Part shown: in pieces, positions 6,222 to 11,956 of the stretch
Layout of the letters: each line of letters begins with the position of its first letter
Numbering within the stretch: the first letter of the stretch is position 1
Origin: DATKZH01 sp964475955
GTDB lineage: Bacteria; Planctomycetota; Planctomycetia; Pirellulales; Thermoguttaceae
DNA length: 11,956 nt
Direction of reading: 5' to 3'
Assembly: GCA_964475955.1 (NCBI GenBank)
Contig: CAYYZY010000227.1
Coordinates: 1 to 11,956, forward strand
Notes under the pieces: generated by a model
The model's database searches: none
Told to the model about the DNA's origin: nothing
The model's input: the letters and a program-made list of their open reading frames with translations, nothing else
Program-made: the position numbers and the translations under genes

Positions 6222-8750
6222 CTACCGCCGGCCCGAACCGGTTTCGAGCTTGACCCAGAAGGGGTGCTGGCGGTCGGCGCGGGTGCGCACGTCTTCGAGG
6301 AGCGTCTCCAGGTCGGGATCGACGAACCGGTTCGAAGGGCCGATCCGGCGCCCGTTCACCTCGACGTCGACGCGCTGGTTGAGGTCGAGCATGTCGGGCG
6401 AGAGCCACACGCGCACGACCCCGGCCCCGGCCCGGACGTGTACGCCGTTGGTCGCCAACAGCCAGCCCTCGGTCCTCAACTCCCCCGTACGCCGGCTCGG
6501 CGGCCAATCGACCGGGTCGACCATCGTGGCCGGCGGCATCGCGCCGAGCTCCACCCACCAGAAGAAGTTGTCCCAGGGGCGCATCGACACGACCTTGAAC
6601 TCCTCGGGAAAGAAGTTCCGCTCGTAGCGGCCCATCCAGTCGAACAACCGCTGGATCTCGTCGGAAAAGTGCTCGTGGCCCCGGCCCCGGTATTCGACGA
6701 CCGTGACGGGAAAGTTGTTCTTCAAGTAGCGGTCCAGATCGCGGGCGTTTTCGGCCATCTTCTGGCCGTCCAGCTCGCCGCAGACGAAGTAGAAGGGCAC
6801 CAGCTTGGCGTTTTCCCAGTAGCGGGAGCAGTACTTGTCGGACGTGGCGACGATGGGAATCACGCCGGCCCACAGGTCGGGATGCGCGAGGCCGAGGTCC
6901 CAGGCCGCGTCGCCGCCCATCGAGTGGCCGCTGAGGTAGGCGCGGTCGGTGTCGACGGCGAAGCGCCGGCAGGCGTCGCGCAGGCAGTCGAGCACGGCGG
7001 CGTGCTCCTCGTTGGAATAGCCGTACTGCTGCTGGTGCTCGGCGGCCCAGGCCGGGGCGACGACGATGTAGCCGTGGCGGGTCGCCTGGCCGTCGCGCCA
7101 GCCGCTCACCGTCCAGTCGCCCGCCCACCAGGCGATCTGGTCGGCAGGGGTGGTCGCCCCTGCATGGAGCGTGACGATCGTCGGGTACCGGCGGTACGGG
7201 TCGTATTCCGGCGGGAGCTGCACCAGGTAGCGAACCGGCGGTGCGTTGCCCTGGCCGGGCACTTCGAGCTCGAAGAAGCCGGGCCGGGGGCCGGCCGGCG
7301 GGGTGGGCCCCGGTGCCTCGTCGGCCTGCGACCGGATTTCGAGCTTGCCGGCCGCGGCGGGCGCCCCGGGCGGGGGTTCGGCCTCGGCGCGCAGGCTGGT
7401 GGTCGTGGCCTTGGGGCGCGCCGGAGGTTCCTCGCGAGGCAGCTCGACGGTGATCGGCGACGTCGCCACCGGCGGCTTCATGTGCGCTAAAAGCTTCGCC
7501 ACCAACTTCGGCGTGCCGCCCTCCTGGGCATAGAAGCGCTCGAGAATGCGCGACCGCGCCGCCCGGTCCTCGGCATTGAGGTAATCGACGACCAGGGCGC
7601 GCACGTCCCACGCCGCCAGCGCGACCGGGAGCTTCTCTTCTTCCCGGCTCAAGTCGCCTCCCAACAGCCAACCGCTGATGGCCAGGGCCAGTTTGTCTTC
7701 CGGGAGCTGGCTCTCGTCGTCGAGCATCAGGCGGAAGGCCGCCAGCCGGGGCATCGTGTTCACGCTCAGCTCGGCGCGGATCTCCGCCAGAATCGGCGCG
7801 ATCCGCTCGCGAACCGCTTCTTCCTCGATCTTGCCCAGCAGCTCGTCGAGTTTGTCCAACGACTCGGTGCGCTGCGCCTCGAGCGAGTCGTACTCGCGGG
7901 CCATCCCCCGCACTTCTTCGAGGATGTCGCCCGCGACCCCCTGGGAGGGAAACCTCGCCAGCGCCTGCCGCACAAACGCGTGTTGGCCGGCGGCCTGCCT
8001 CCGCTGGAGTTCGTCGAGCAGTTGCCGGGCCCTGCGCTGCTCGATCGCCTGGATGATCGGCTCCAAGCGCTCGTGAAGCTCCGGGTCGTTGTTCGCATCG
8101 GAGAGGATCCGCTCCAGGGTTTGCGACGAACGGCCGTACTGCTCGGCCTGGAGGTAGAACCGGGCGAGTTTTTGCCGGGCTTCAAGGTCGTCGTCGGGCG
8201 TAAGCCGCGAGAGGATTTTGGCCAGCATGTCGGGGGGAATGCTGCTGGTGCTGATCCGCGTATCCCAGACGTGCGTGTAGCCCTCGACCTTGACCCAAAG
8301 GGGCGTGATCTCGGTGATGCACTGGATGACGTCGATCGGGCCCCGGGCCGTGCGCATCTTGACCCGGCGACGCCCGTACTCGTCGAAGGAGTCCGCAACG
8401 AACGGCCCCACGCTCTTGACCACGGGACCGCCCTTTCGGACGCGCTGCTTGACGCGGTACTCCTCGAAAATCTCGTTGGAGCTTTCGGGGGAGTAGTTGT
8501 CTATCTGGCGTTTGGGGACGAACGTGCGCCGGAGTTGGTCGTCGACCATGGCGATCAGGCGCGCCGGCCCGGTGCCGCCGGGTGATGCCGGCTTGGGCAC
8601 GTCGACTAGTCCCTCCAGGGGGGCCCACTCGCCTTCCAGGATGCGGCCGTCCCGGAGCCAGATCTGGACCGCCGCCGCGCGGTTCCAGCCGCCCCCCCAA
8701 AGGAGTGCAATCAGCGCAAGCGCGGGCCACTTCCGGCCGAGACATCGCAT
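6222..8750 (-). CDS. Secreted alpha/beta-hydrolase (esterase/peptidase-like) with long helical N-terminal region
   Basis: This is an 842-aa exported protein. I chose the ATG at 8750 because it gives a signal peptide (about residues 1-27, ending near AAA-VQIWL) and follows an AGAGGA site by about seven bases. The frame is open 65 codons further upstream through a palindrome. After the signal comes a small domain (IWLRDGRILEGEW onward) and a charged helical region (about 185-430), then a Pro/Ala-rich linker (437-490). The alpha/beta-hydrolase domain spans about 490-720, and an extra C-terminal domain runs to 842. The catalytic triad is visible: S610 in GHSMGG, D661 in GELDGQ and H692 (or H694) in GRGHEHF. 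The domain resembles PHB-depolymerase-type esterases and COG4099 predicted peptidases. The natural substrate is unknown. DUF4058 follows on the same strand. Confidence 0.85.
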   Translation of the reverse strand: MRCLGRKWPALALIALLWGGGWNRAAAVQIWLRDGRILEGEWAPLEGLVDVPKPASPGGTGPARLIAMVDDQLRRTFVPKRQIDNYSPESSNEIFEEYRVKQRVRKGGPVVKSVGPFVADSFDEYGRRRVKMRTARGPIDVIQCITEITPLWVKVEGYTHVWDTRISTSSIPPDMLAKILSRLTPDDDLEARQKLARFYLQAEQYGRSSQTLERILSDANNDPELHERLEPIIQAIEQRRARQLLDELQRRQAAGQHAFVRQALARFPSQGVAGDILEEVRGMAREYDSLEAQRTESLDKLDELLGKIEEEAVRERIAPILAEIRAELSVNTMPRLAAFRLMLDDESQLPEDKLALAISGWLLGGDLSREEEKLPVALAAWDVRALVVDYLNAEDRAARSRILERFYAQEGGTPKLVAKLLAHMKPPVATSPITVELPREEPPARPKATTTSLRAEAEPPPGAPAAAGKLEIRSQADEAPGPTPPAGPRPGFFELEVPGQGNAPPVRYLVQLPPEYDPYRRYPTIVTLHAGATTPADQIAWWAGDWTVSGWRDGQATRHGYIVVAPAWAAEHQQQYGYSNEEHAAVLDCLRDACRRFAVDTDRAYLSGHSMGGDAAWDLGLAHPDLWAGVIPIVATSDKYCSRYWENAKLVPFYFVCGELDGQKMAENARDLDRYLKNNFPVTVVEYRGRGHEHFSDEIQRLFDWMGRYERNFFPEEFKVVSMRPWDNFFWWVELGAMPPATMVDPVDWPPSRRTGELRTEGWLLATNGVHVRAGAGVVRVWLSPDMLDLNQRVDVEVNGRRIGPSNRFVDPDLETLLEDVRTRADRQHPFWVKLETGSGRR

Positions 8751-8826
8751 GACAAGTCCTCTTCTGCTGCCGGGTCGCCGAGGGACGCCATAAGACGGCC
8801 TGCTTCCGGAGCCGGCCACCCCCAAC

Positions 8827-8884
8827 GCGGCCTTCGGCGGAAACCATGTAGGACGGAGTAGGACGAAATGCCATTCCGTCTTAC
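8827..8884 (+). repeat. Palindromic repeat of the GGACGGAATG..CATTCCGTC family, copy 1
   Basis: GCGGCCTTCGGC (8827-8838) is followed by a tandem GTAGGACGGA / GTAGGACGAA (8848-8867) and a palindrome whose arms 8858-8870 and 8872-8884 pair at 11 of 13 positions. The same 12-base box and palindrome recur in inverted orientation at 9156-9201, so this is a dispersed unit and not a chance hairpin. It lies in the presumed leader of the hydrolase gene. Confidence 0.7.
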
Positions 8885-8927
8885 AAGGATGCGCCTCCTC
8901 CGAACGAAGACCCTCCCCCCGTTTTTC

Positions 8928-8955
8928 ATTGTGGGCTCTGGCCAACCCAAGTCAA
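8928..8955 (-). promoter_or_regulatory. Candidate promoter for the hydrolase gene
   Basis: On the minus strand TTGACT (8950-8955) and CACAAT (8928-8933) are separated by 16 bases, matching four of six -10 consensus positions. This would give a leader of about 170 bases containing repeat copy 1. Planctomycete promoters are poorly defined, so this is only a sequence match. Confidence 0.3.
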
Positions 8956-8981
8956 GCAATTGCCCCGCCAAAGTGGGGGCA

Positions 8982-9011
8982 TTGACGCCGACTTTGACGG
9001 TCGGCGAAAAT
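8982..9011 (+). promoter_or_regulatory. Candidate promoter with an internal palindrome
   Basis: TTGACG (8982-8987) and GAAAAT (9006-9011) are 18 bases apart. CGCCGAC (8986-8992) and GTCGGCG (9000-9006) form a perfect 7-bp inverted repeat spanning most of the spacer, which could be an operator. It would drive the small membrane protein and zinc-ribbon genes with a leader of about 200 bases. The evidence is weak. Confidence 0.25.
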
Positions 9012-9155
9012 GATTGGGTTGGGGGTCGCCGATAAGAGGCTACTCCAGAATACGTCGGGGCAGTCCGGGTCTTCCGACGACCCCGCGTGGGTCCGAGGGG
9101 CCCCGCATCAACCAGGCTTCTTCATAGGATGGGCGCACGCGGCGCGCAGGCTGGC

Positions 9156-9201
9156 AGGGCGGAATGCTATTCCGTCCTCCTTCGCTGCGGCCGAAGGCCG
9201 C
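9156..9201 (-). repeat. Palindromic repeat of the GGACGGAATG..CATTCCGTC family, copy 2, inverted
   Basis: AGGGCGGAAT (9156-9165) pairs with ATTCCGTCCT (9169-9178) with one mismatch. GCGGCC-GAA-GGCCGC (9187-9201) is a perfect 6-bp hairpin. Bases 9190-9201 are the exact reverse complement of the 12-base box at 8827-8838. The GGCCGC hairpin ends four bases before the ribosome binding site of the next gene. Confidence 0.7.
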
Positions 9202-9215
9202 GATAGGAAAGGCTC

Positions 9216-9470
9216 ATGCAGAAGCGACTCATCCCGCGACGCATCCTCCTGCTGCTTCTTGCGGCGGCCATCACCCTGTTGCTCGCCTGCTCGATCGCCG
9301 TGGGGTTGGGCGATCTGTTGACCAAGCTGGGCGACGCGCCCGGCGGCCGGGTGCTAAAATACATCGCGCTGGCCTGCGGCGCGCTGCTGGCGATCGACTT
9401 GGTCTGCCTCGTCTTGGCCCAGGCGCTCAACGCCGTGCTCGAAAGCGACGATCCGCCCGACGGCAACTGA
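9216..9470 (+). CDS. Small hypothetical membrane protein
   Basis: This 84-aa protein has a basic N-terminus (MQKRLIPRR) and two hydrophobic segments at about residues 10-32 and 46-70, so it is very probably a two-span inner-membrane protein with both ends in the cytoplasm. AGGAAAGG (9205-9212) sits at a good distance before the ATG and fixes the start. The short polar tail ends in SDDPPDGN. I do not recognise a named family. The gene is followed after 16 bases by the zinc-ribbon membrane protein gene, which suggests one operon and perhaps a shared membrane role. The first segment contains an LLLACSIA stretch that loosely resembles a lipobox (C25), but the spacing from the N-terminus and the second segment make a membrane-spanning reading more likely. 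Confidence 0.75.
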   Translation: MQKRLIPRRILLLLLAAAITLLLACSIAVGLGDLLTKLGDAPGGRVLKYIALACGALLAIDLVCLVLAQALNAVLESDDPPDGN

Positions 9471-9486
9471 CCCCGCCGGTTTGCCC

Positions 9487-10047
9487 ATGCCCATACGGTT
9501 CCCCTGCCAACGCTGCGGCCGGTTGCTGGCCATTGCCAGCCGGAAAGCGGGCGTGCGCGTGGCGTGTCCGGAATGCGGGTGCGTGCAGACGGTCCCCACG
9601 CCCGAGGCGGCGGCCGACATCATGGCCGAGCGGGCTCGGGCCCAGGGGCCCGCGGTTGAGGCTCCGCCGGGCGGCGAATACGACGACGAGTCGTCGCTGG
9701 TCGGGGCCGCGGGCCACCGCGGGGAAGGGTACGTCGAATCCGGGTCACCGTCCCCGCCGCCTCCGCTCGACGAAGCCGCCCGGCTGATGCCTTCTGGCAC
9801 GATCCTCTACCGCCGGCGAACCCTCTACTTCCAAGCCCTGCTGTTCCTGCTGCTCGCCGTCGGCGCGTTTGCCGCGGGGTACTTCGTCGGCCGAGGCGAC
9901 GCGGAGCGCCTGCTGCGGCCCGAGTTCCCCCAGGCGGGCGACGAAAGCACGCCCGGGGACAACACGCCCGAAGACGACGCAAGCCAAGGTCCGGGCGGCG
10001 AGGGCGACGAACCGAGCCGGGACGGTGGGCGTGTGCAATTGCCTTAG
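9487..10047 (+). CDS. Zinc-ribbon protein with one transmembrane segment
   Basis: This 186-aa protein has an N-terminal zinc ribbon built from C7-x2-C10 (FPCQRCGRLL) and C27-x2-C30 (ACPECG). A disordered, acidic and Pro-rich middle (about 40-95) follows. A single membrane segment lies at about 113-135 (YFQALLFLLLAVGAFAAGYF, then VGRGD), and the tail is acidic and Gly/Pro-rich (145-186). The layout puts the ribbon in the cytoplasm and the tail outside if the basic YRRR before the membrane segment stays inside. The start could be TTG at 9481 or ATG at 9487; I prefer the ATG, though neither has a clear Shine-Dalgarno site, which fits translational coupling to the gene 16 bases upstream. From memory, similar ribbon proteins are common in planctomycetes. 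Their function is unknown. Confidence 0.75.
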   Translation: MPIRFPCQRCGRLLAIASRKAGVRVACPECGCVQTVPTPEAAADIMAERARAQGPAVEAPPGGEYDDESSLVGAAGHRGEGYVESGSPSPPPPLDEAARLMPSGTILYRRRTLYFQALLFLLLAVGAFAAGYFVGRGDAERLLRPEFPQAGDESTPGDNTPEDDASQGPGGEGDEPSRDGGRVQLP

Positions 10048-10083
10048 AGGACTGTATGCGGTTTCCTGGTGCGCCCCCTCGCC

Positions 10084-10157
10084 CTGTAGGGAACGGCCTC
10101 TGTGCCGTTCCGGGATCCTGGCCATGGCGGAACGCCGCAGAGGGCGTTCCGCTACAG
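10084..10157. repeat. Double-hairpin element with compensatory stem change
   Basis: Bases 10084-10112 and 10128-10157 are imperfect inverted copies, with ends CTGTAG and CTACAG. Each half folds alone with an 8-bp perfect stem: GGAACGGC (10090-10097) with GCCGTTCC (10104-10111), and GGAACGCC (10129-10136) with GGCGTTCC (10143-10150). The stems differ by a swapped pair, G-C in the first and C-G in the second, so both remain fully paired. The architecture parallels the element at 2798-2896 although the sequence is unrelated. Confidence 0.8.
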
Positions 10158-10278
10158 CCGGTGGCAGCGGATCGCGTCCGTTTGTTTCGAGACCGGCGAC
10201 CTCGTAGCCCAACAACTCGGCCACCTCTTCGGCGACGCCTGCGGCTAGCTCCTGGTTCTTGAGCCACGCAAGCTCGAT
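10156..10278 (-). pseudogene. Possible minus-strand coding relic
   Basis: On the minus strand this stretch reads IELAWLKNQELAAGVAEEVA followed by ELLGYEVAGLETNGRDPLPP. It has amphipathic, protein-like composition and GC-rich third positions, unlike the low-complexity Arg/Pro-rich frames typical of spurious ORFs here. No start, ribosome site or intact continuation is visible, and one end runs directly into the double-hairpin element. I cannot name the family. It may be the remnant of a gene disrupted by the repeat, or chance. Confidence 0.25.
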
Positions 10279-10357
10279 CCTTCTGCGGCGGGCACGCCTC
10301 GATTGACGAACGGGGCGCCAAAGGGGCAACGAGCGCAACGCCGCCCTTGCACTGCCA

Positions 10358-10376
10358 CAAGGTATCTTCTACCTTG
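10358..10376. repeat. Short perfect hairpin
   Basis: CAAGGTA (10358-10364) and TACCTTG (10370-10376) pair perfectly around TCTTC. It lies about 140 bases before the cyclophilin start. No T-run follows. It may be another dispersed palindrome, but only one copy is in the window. Confidence 0.5.
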
Positions 10377-10503
10377 CAGCGGGTCGGACACCGAGGCCTC
10401 CTTTCGCGAGGGGTTTTGCGCGGTTCGAGAGAGGGTGGCCTCGATTTCGTGGCGGAGTTGCCAAATACCTGCCTCCCGGCTGAGAGCCAGGGGCTTGTTG
10501 AAG

Positions 10504-10510
10504 AAGGAGG
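10504..10510 (+). promoter_or_regulatory. Strong ribosome binding site of the cyclophilin gene
   Basis: AAGGAGG lies eight bases before the ATG at 10519. It is the strongest Shine-Dalgarno match in the window and decides the start, because the frame is open back to 10303. Confidence 0.85.
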
Positions 10511-10518
10511 GATCGAGC

Positions 10519-11736
10519 ATGTCGGTTTCCGCCCGTTTCGCGTGGGTTTCGTGCCTGTTGTTGGCCGTAGGGGCGGCGAGTGTTGGGCCGCGAGCGTCGG
10601 CCGGCGAGCCGCCGCAGTCGACGCCGCAGGCCGAACCGCCCGCAGCCAAGGCAGCGGCCCCTCAAGCGGCGGCCGGGCCGAAGAACCGGGAGTTCCAGGA
10701 GCTGTTCGGCCAGTGGCAGGCGGTGGTCGCCGAGATCCGCCGGCTCCGCGAGGACTACAAGACGGCCGACGCGAGCGTGAAGAAGGAGATCGAGGCGCGG
10801 TTCAACGCGCTGGTGAACCAGGGCTCCGCCCTGACGCCCAAGCTGCTCGAGGCCGCCCGGGCGGCGTACCTCGAAGCGCCCAACGCGAACGACGAGGTGA
10901 GCTCGATGCTGATGGGCGTGGTCCAGCACGAGTCGATCGCGGAGAACTACGAACACGTGCTGCCCTCGGCCGAGGCGCTGATCCAAGGCGGATACCCCGA
11001 CAACTCGGTCTACGCCTGGGCCGGGCTGGCCGCGCTGGTGACCAACCGGTTCGATCTGGCCGAAAAGTACCTCGAGGCCGCCGACCGGCACCAGGCCTTC
11101 GGCGCGCTCGGGGCGCTCCCCCCGGACCATCCGTTGCGCGGCCTCGGTCGGCTCTATCCGGAGCTGGTCACCTACTACCAGAAGGAGTGGCCGCGGGAGC
11201 AGAAGATCCGCGCCGCCGAAGCCGAGGCCGACGACCTGCCCCGCGTGCTCCTCGTGACCAACAAGGGCGAAATCGAGCTGGAGCTGTTCGAGAACGAGGC
11301 GCCCAACACGGTGGCCAACTTCATCTCGCTCGTGGAAAAGGGCTACTACGACGGGCTGACGTTCCACCGGGTCATCCCCGGGTTCATGGCGCAGGGCGGG
11401 TGCCCCGACGGCTCGGGCTCCGGCGGGCCCGGCTACCAGATCCCTTGCGAGTGCTACCAGCCCGACTACCGGCGCCACTTCCGCGGCACGCTGAGCATGG
11501 CCCACGCGGGGCGCGACACGGGCGGGTCGCAGTTCTTCATCACCTTCACGCCCACCAAGCACCTCGACGGCCGCCACACGGCCTTCGGCCGGGTGATCTG
11601 CGGCATGGAAGTCCTCTCCCAAATCCAGCGCCGCGACCCGCGCGACCCCAACGCCCCGCCGGCCGACAAGATCCTCAAGGCCGAGGTGACCCGCAAGCGC
11701 GACCACCCCTACGTGCCGAAGAAGGTGGGGCAGTAG
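10519..11736 (+). CDS. Secreted cyclophilin-type peptidyl-prolyl isomerase with helical N-terminal domain
   Basis: This 405-aa exported protein catalyses cis-trans isomerisation of proline peptide bonds and probably helps protein folding outside the cytoplasm. A signal peptide covers residues 1-28 (cleavage likely after ASA), followed by an Ala/Pro/Gln linker (30-54). A helical region at 55-235 may be TPR-like (for example AWAGLAALVTNRFDLAEKYL). The cyclophilin domain spans about 241-395. Active-site motifs are FHRVIPGFMAQGG (282-294, with R284), GSQFFITF (336-343) and HLDGRHTAFG (348-357). H348 replaces the tryptophan of human cyclophilin A (W121), as in many bacterial members. A 14-residue insertion-like Gly/Ser/Cys segment (GGCPDGSGSGGPGYQIPCEC) follows the active-site strand. 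The start is fixed by the AAGGAGG site and the signal peptide. Confidence 0.92.
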   Translation: MSVSARFAWVSCLLLAVGAASVGPRASAGEPPQSTPQAEPPAAKAAAPQAAAGPKNREFQELFGQWQAVVAEIRRLREDYKTADASVKKEIEARFNALVNQGSALTPKLLEAARAAYLEAPNANDEVSSMLMGVVQHESIAENYEHVLPSAEALIQGGYPDNSVYAWAGLAALVTNRFDLAEKYLEAADRHQAFGALGALPPDHPLRGLGRLYPELVTYYQKEWPREQKIRAAEAEADDLPRVLLVTNKGEIELELFENEAPNTVANFISLVEKGYYDGLTFHRVIPGFMAQGGCPDGSGSGGPGYQIPCECYQPDYRRHFRGTLSMAHAGRDTGGSQFFITFTPTKHLDGRHTAFGRVICGMEVLSQIQRRDPRDPNAPPADKILKAEVTRKRDHPYVPKKVGQ

Positions 11737-11757
11737 CGAGGCGCGCTCGGCTTTGCC

Positions 11758-11818
11758 GGAAGACCTGTAGGGTGGGTGCTTGCACCCACGCGGAGCGGGT
11801 AGCCCCGATGATCTTCCG
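11758..11818. repeat. Palindrome with a third GTAGGGTGGGT copy after the cyclophilin gene
   Basis: GTAGGGTGGGTGC starts at 11767 and shares GTAGGGTGGGT with the repeats at 1727-1751 (reverse strand) and 2677-2701. Here GTGGGTGC (11772-11779) pairs perfectly with GCACCCAC (11782-11789) across two bases. An outer perfect pair, CGGAAGA (11758-11764) and TCTTCCG (11812-11818), encloses it. It lies 21 bases after the stop and may serve as a transcript end, though no T-run follows. Confidence 0.6.
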
Positions 11819-11841
11819 CGGTAAGGCCTGCGCCTGGCGAA

Positions 11842-11910
11842 GCCTCTTTCGGAACACCGTCGCGCTTCGCGAGGCAACAAGAGGCTCAGCGGCGATCCTC
11901 CTGTTGCTTC
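11842..11910. repeat. Overlapping inverted repeats at the window end
   Basis: GCCTCTT (11842-11848) pairs with AAGAGGC (11879-11885) and encloses a TCGCG-CTT-CGCGA hairpin (11860-11872). GAGGCAACAAGAGG (11871-11884) also pairs with CCTCCTGTTGCTTC (11897-11910) at 12 of 14 positions. The two folds exclude each other. No gene is seen from 11737 to the end. Confidence 0.55.
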
Positions 11911-11956
11911 GCAACACCGACGAGTTTTGGACAAGTGTGGAGTGTTGCCCTCCGGC

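Larger units (their letters stand above)
8751..9215. other. 465-bp divergent intergenic region
   Basis: This region separates the minus-strand hydrolase from the plus-strand small membrane protein. It holds two inverted copies of one repeat family (8827-8884 and 9156-9201) and two candidate promoters near its centre, one for each direction. Open frames crossing it (for example from 9010) have no protein-like character. No RNA gene is recognised. Confidence 0.6.
10048..10518. other. 471-bp intergenic region rich in palindromes
   Basis: The gap between the zinc-ribbon and cyclophilin genes holds a double-hairpin element (10084-10157), a possible minus-strand coding relic (10156-10278), a small hairpin (10358-10376) and the ribosome binding site of the cyclophilin gene. 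No intact gene is supported on either strand, although long frames stay open because of the high GC content. Confidence 0.6.

Noticed and set aside
6156..7671. Long frames on both strands over the hydrolase C-terminal half
   Set aside because: They overlap the catalytic domain in other frames and lack any motif. GC-rich third positions keep these frames free of stops.
8751..8945. 65-codon upstream extension of the hydrolase
   Set aside because: It crosses a palindromic repeat and would bury the signal peptide. The ATG at 8750 has a ribosome site and a proper signal sequence.
10245..10518. Minus-strand reading LDPSFFNKPLALSREAG upstream of the cyclophilin gene
   Set aside because: It looks mildly protein-like but overlaps the strong ribosome site and start of the cyclophilin gene, has no start of its own, and degrades into Arg-rich sequence. 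It may be part of the relic at 10156-10278, but I cannot support that.
10369..11934. Long minus-strand frame opposite the cyclophilin gene
   Set aside because: It is an antisense shadow of a gene with intact active-site motifs. Its composition is Arg/Gly/Leu-rich with no domain.

Overview
The window is GC-rich DNA with long, densely packed genes. It most likely comes from a member of the Planctomycetota, probably of the Pirellulales type. The reasons are the gene families present (a DUF4058 protein, a ThuA-like fragment, a secreted esterase with a long helical N-terminal part, a zinc-ribbon membrane protein, a secreted cyclophilin) and the many short palindromic repeats between genes. The taxonomic call rests on remembered family distributions; no database was searched.

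Layout. (1) At 3-1636 there are two overlapping ABC-2 type permease genes on the + strand. The first is cut by the window edge, and the matching ATPase gene is presumably just outside. (2) At 1637-1794 lies a composite inverted repeat, followed at 1795-2649 by a TIM-barrel sugar phosphate isomerase/epimerase-like gene. (3) At 2650-3341 there is a 99-bp double-hairpin element, followed directly by the C-terminal half of a ThuA-like protein that lacks its N-terminal half. (4) At 3342-5309 a 21-bp perfect inverted repeat precedes a GntP-family permease with an extra soluble domain; a related hairpin follows its stop codon. (5) At 5408-8750 two minus-strand genes follow one another: a secreted alpha/beta hydrolase (842 aa) and a downstream DUF4058 protein. 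(6) At 8751-9215 lies a divergent intergenic region with two inverted copies of one repeat family and candidate promoters. (7) At 9216-10047 a small membrane protein gene and a zinc-ribbon/single-TM protein gene form a likely operon. (8) At 10048-10518 there is a repeat-rich gap with a possible coding relic. (9) At 10519-11736 is a secreted cyclophilin-type peptidyl-prolyl isomerase with a helical N-terminal domain, and the window ends in more palindromes.

Working together: the two permeases form one exporter. The isomerase, ThuA remnant and GntP permease all fit sugar or sugar-acid handling, but only by theme; no shared operon is evident because repeats separate them. The hydrolase and cyclophilin both carry signal peptides and act outside the cytoplasm.

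The most interesting signal is not a gene. At least five unrelated palindrome families occupy the intergenic gaps. Three of them share one architecture: two inverted copies, each of which is itself a hairpin. In two of these the stems differ by compensatory base-pair changes. I see no CRISPR array, tRNA, rRNA, transposase gene or defence system.
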